Of a stretch of DNA of 64,000 nt, positions 62,479 to 64,000 are shown in pieces (position 1 is the first letter of the stretch; each line of letters opens with the position of its first letter). The notes beneath the pieces are model-generated. The model worked only from the letters and a program-made list of their open reading frames with translations. It did no database searches and was not told the origin of the DNA. Source of the DNA: a virus; the IMG/VR virus record IMGVR_UViG_3300043823_000114, positions 1 to 64,000 of that record. One strand, 5' to 3'. The position numbers were made by a program, and so were the translations under genes.

Positions 62479-63753
62479 ATGAACAAATATGAACAACTTA
62501 TTGAGAGCATTCTCAATGAAGACGAAGCAACAGCGAAATCTTTGTTCCACGACATCGTGGTAGCAAAATCTCGTGAAATTTATGAAAGTCTAATGGACGA
62601 AGAAATGGGTGGTAATCCTGCTCAAGGTTTCGTTTCTGACATCACTAATCAAGATCAATCTGCTCAAGACATGGGTCTTGGTGAAGACGACATGGAAGGT
62701 GGCGATATTGAATTAGGTGGTGACGACATGGATGACGGCTTCGGTGACGAAGAAACATTCGGTGGTGACGACGAAATGGGTATGGGCGGTGAAGAAGGCG
62801 ATCACGCTGAAATCATCGGCAAAATGGATGACCTAGAAGCACAACTAGCTGAACTAAAAGCTATGTTGGGCGATGAGGGTGGCGAAGACTTTGGTGGTGA
62901 AGAACCAGCTGGCGACATGGGCGGTGACGACTTCGGTGGTGAAGAAGGCGAAAACGACTTTGACATGGACGGTGGCGAAGAAGGTTCTGGTACATCTGGT
63001 AGCGGTAAATCTAGCTCTGGATTTGGTACAAGCGGTTCTGGCAAATCAGGATCAGGTTCTTCTGACTTCGGTGGCGAAGAACTAGAAGAAGCATTCGGTA
63101 TGAGTGGTTCTGGTGCATCTGGATCAGGTAAGTCTGGTTCTGGTAAATCAGGTTCTGGTAAAATGGAAAGCGCTAACCCATTCGCTAAGAGTGGTTCTGG
63201 CAAGTCAGGCAGCGGTGCTTCTGGATCAGGTAAGTCTGGTTCTGGCAAATCAGGTTCTGGCAAGACAGAAAGCTATGTTCGTAAGACAGAAGCTGAAATC
63301 ATGAAAGAATACGTTGACAAGATCGGCGAAATCTACAAAGTAAATAGTCCAAACAACGAAACTGGTAAAACAGTTGGTACTGGTGGTGATGAGCCTAGCG
63401 TAAATCACAATTCTATAAGTCTAGACAAAGGTCCTGACTTCGGTGGAACAAACGAAAACATTCTAAGCGGTAAAGGTAACGAAGTTGCTGCCGATGGTAA
63501 GCAATTCAAAGCTCCGAAGAATGAATATAGCAAAGGTCAAACAGAACAACCTTTAGCTAATAAAAACGGCGGTTATAAAAACAAAGTTGGTGGTAACACT
63601 CCTTGGAATCAGAAAGCTCCTAGCGAAGGTCACGGAGCAGAGAAGAAATCTAGTCGTGAAGGTGGTAACGTAGGTGCTAAAGACACTATCGGTACTAACA
63701 TCAACAAAAAAGGTGAGTTGGGCGGCGCAGGTCAACCAACAGGTAAGAAGTAA
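62479..63753 (+). CDS. Prohead scaffold-like protein with Gly-Ser-Lys repeats
   Basis: A 424-residue protein between the small core gene and gp21, the place of the T4 scaffold gp22. Residues 1-45 are helical (QLIESILNEDEATAKSLF). About 60-170 are an extremely acidic Gly/Asp/Glu tract (GGDDMDDGFGDEE). About 172-262 are some thirty copies of short SGSGKSGSGASGSG-type units, encoded by repeated TCTGGTTCTGG/AAATCAGG DNA at 62989-63270. The C-terminus is polar. T4 scaffold is helical, so this low-complexity form is unusual. Cleavage by gp21 is likely by analogy. AGGAG (62466-62470) precedes the ATG. Confidence 0.7.
   Translation: MNKYEQLIESILNEDEATAKSLFHDIVVAKSREIYESLMDEEMGGNPAQGFVSDITNQDQSAQDMGLGEDDMEGGDIELGGDDMDDGFGDEETFGGDDEMGMGGEEGDHAEIIGKMDDLEAQLAELKAMLGDEGGEDFGGEEPAGDMGGDDFGGEEGENDFDMDGGEEGSGTSGSGKSSSGFGTSGSGKSGSGSSDFGGEELEEAFGMSGSGASGSGKSGSGKSGSGKMESANPFAKSGSGKSGSGASGSGKSGSGKSGSGKTESYVRKTEAEIMKEYVDKIGEIYKVNSPNNETGKTVGTGGDEPSVNHNSISLDKGPDFGGTNENILSGKGNEVAADGKQFKAPKNEYSKGQTEQPLANKNGGYKNKVGGNTPWNQKAPSEGHGAEKKSSREGGNVGAKDTIGTNINKKGELGGAGQPTGKK
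62989..63270 (+). repeat. Short tandem repeat encoding (S/G)-G-S-G-K units
   Basis: About 280 bases of imperfect tandem repeats inside the scaffold gene; the basic unit is a TCTGG-TTCTGG-AAA-type block of 12 bases read as SGSGK, with SGSGA variants. The repeated tract could vary in length by slippage. Confidence 0.75.
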
Positions 63754-63766
63754 TTAGGGACGTAAA

Positions 63767-64000
63767 ATGGCTTTGTACCTAAAAGAGACGCTTACTTTTA
63801 ATCATGCAGGGATTCAAATTCTCGAAGAGGATTCCCACGATGGTAAAGGTAAGAGTCTTAAAATGAAAGGGATATTCATCGAGGGAGGTGTGAAGAACGC
63901 TAACCAACGTGTTTATCCTGTTCAGGAAATCTCAAAGGCCGTTAATACAATCAATGAACAGATCAAGAGTGGTTATTCAGTTCTTGGTGAGTTAGATCAC
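63767..64000 (+). CDS. gp21: Prohead core protease gp21, partial
   Basis: The first 78 codons of the T4-type prohead protease (peptidase S80), cut by the right edge. GIFIEGGVKNANQRVYP and SGYSVLGELDH match the start of the family; the His of ELDH is the expected catalytic histidine. Gp21 trims core and capsid proteins during maturation. It starts 13 bases after the scaffold gene with AGGGA 6 bases upstream, so it is co-transcribed with the scaffold. Confidence 0.9.
   Translation, partial: MALYLKETLTFNHAGIQILEEDSHDGKGKSLKMKGIFIEGGVKNANQRVYPVQEISKAVNTINEQIKSGYSVLGELDH

Noticed and set aside
62802-63263. Proline/aspartate-rich 153-codon frame on the minus strand
   Set aside because: It is the antisense reading of the scaffold repeats (SGSGK becomes PEPDLP) and has no ribosome site.
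1-64000. tRNA genes, CRISPR arrays, insertion sequences, integrase or att sites
   Set aside because: I looked for T-loop GTTCGA stems, regular spacer repeats, terminal inverted repeats and recombinase motifs and found none that could be supported by eye; a tRNAscan run could still reveal one.

Overview
The window looks like a 64 kb piece of a large T4-type (distant, far-T4) myovirus of a Gram-negative, probably aquatic, host. The evidence is a set of T4-like proteins: gp55, gp47 and gp46; baseplate gp25, gp6, gp53, gp5 and gp26; a tape measure; portal gp20; and the start of prohead protease gp21. It is AT-rich and almost fully coding, with overlapping genes. I saw no integrase, tRNA, CRISPR array or insertion sequence.

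Region 1 (1-19518) is an accessory surface-chemistry island. A repeat-rich glycosyltransferase-like gene leaves the left edge, and a glycosyltransferase-like gene lies divergent to it. From 19483 down to 2379 about twenty minus-strand genes are packed with overlaps into what looks like one operon of about 17 kb. A near-perfect sigma-70 promoter stands at its head (19518-19490). The operon holds several glycosyltransferase-like proteins, six radical SAM proteins (five with a cysteine cluster placed before the radical SAM core), two SGNH hydrolases, a NodU-type carbamoyltransferase interrupted by an in-frame TAA, and an APS-kinase/DUF2061 fusion. Together these suggest synthesis and decoration of a glycan or other small molecule early in infection.

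Region 2 (19523-28602, minus) is the fibre/adhesin module. It has paralogous fibres with a YADLAER-type C-terminal domain, a glycine-rich small adhesin-like protein, a 2OG-Fe(II) oxygenase, and a 912-residue protein that begins with a complete sedolisin (S53) protease domain. Region 3 (28635-52190, minus) is the baseplate: a 4158-residue giant protein, gp6, gp25, a gp5 spike with two wall-degrading domains, a large hub protein, gp53 and a tube-like protein.

Region 4 (52253-56489, plus) carries the late sigma factor gp55 behind a sigma-70 promoter, then the gp47/gp46 recombination nuclease and a GIY-YIG protein. Between the GIY-YIG gene and the convergent gp26 operon lies about 440 bp without a convincing protein gene. 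It folds into many helices closed by GNRA tetraloops and is probably a large structured RNA. Region 5 (56927-64000) is late morphogenesis: gp26 and a small hub-assembly-like protein on the minus strand, then tape measure, portal, a small core protein, a Gly-Ser-Lys repeat scaffold and gp21 on the plus strand.

Structural genes are repeatedly preceded by AATAAATAYA, a variant of the T4 late promoter TATAAATA, on either strand. This fits recognition by the gp55 encoded in the window. The two sigma-70-type promoters precede the glycan operon and gp55. The sequence therefore suggests host-type promoters for early functions and gp55-type promoters for virion genes.
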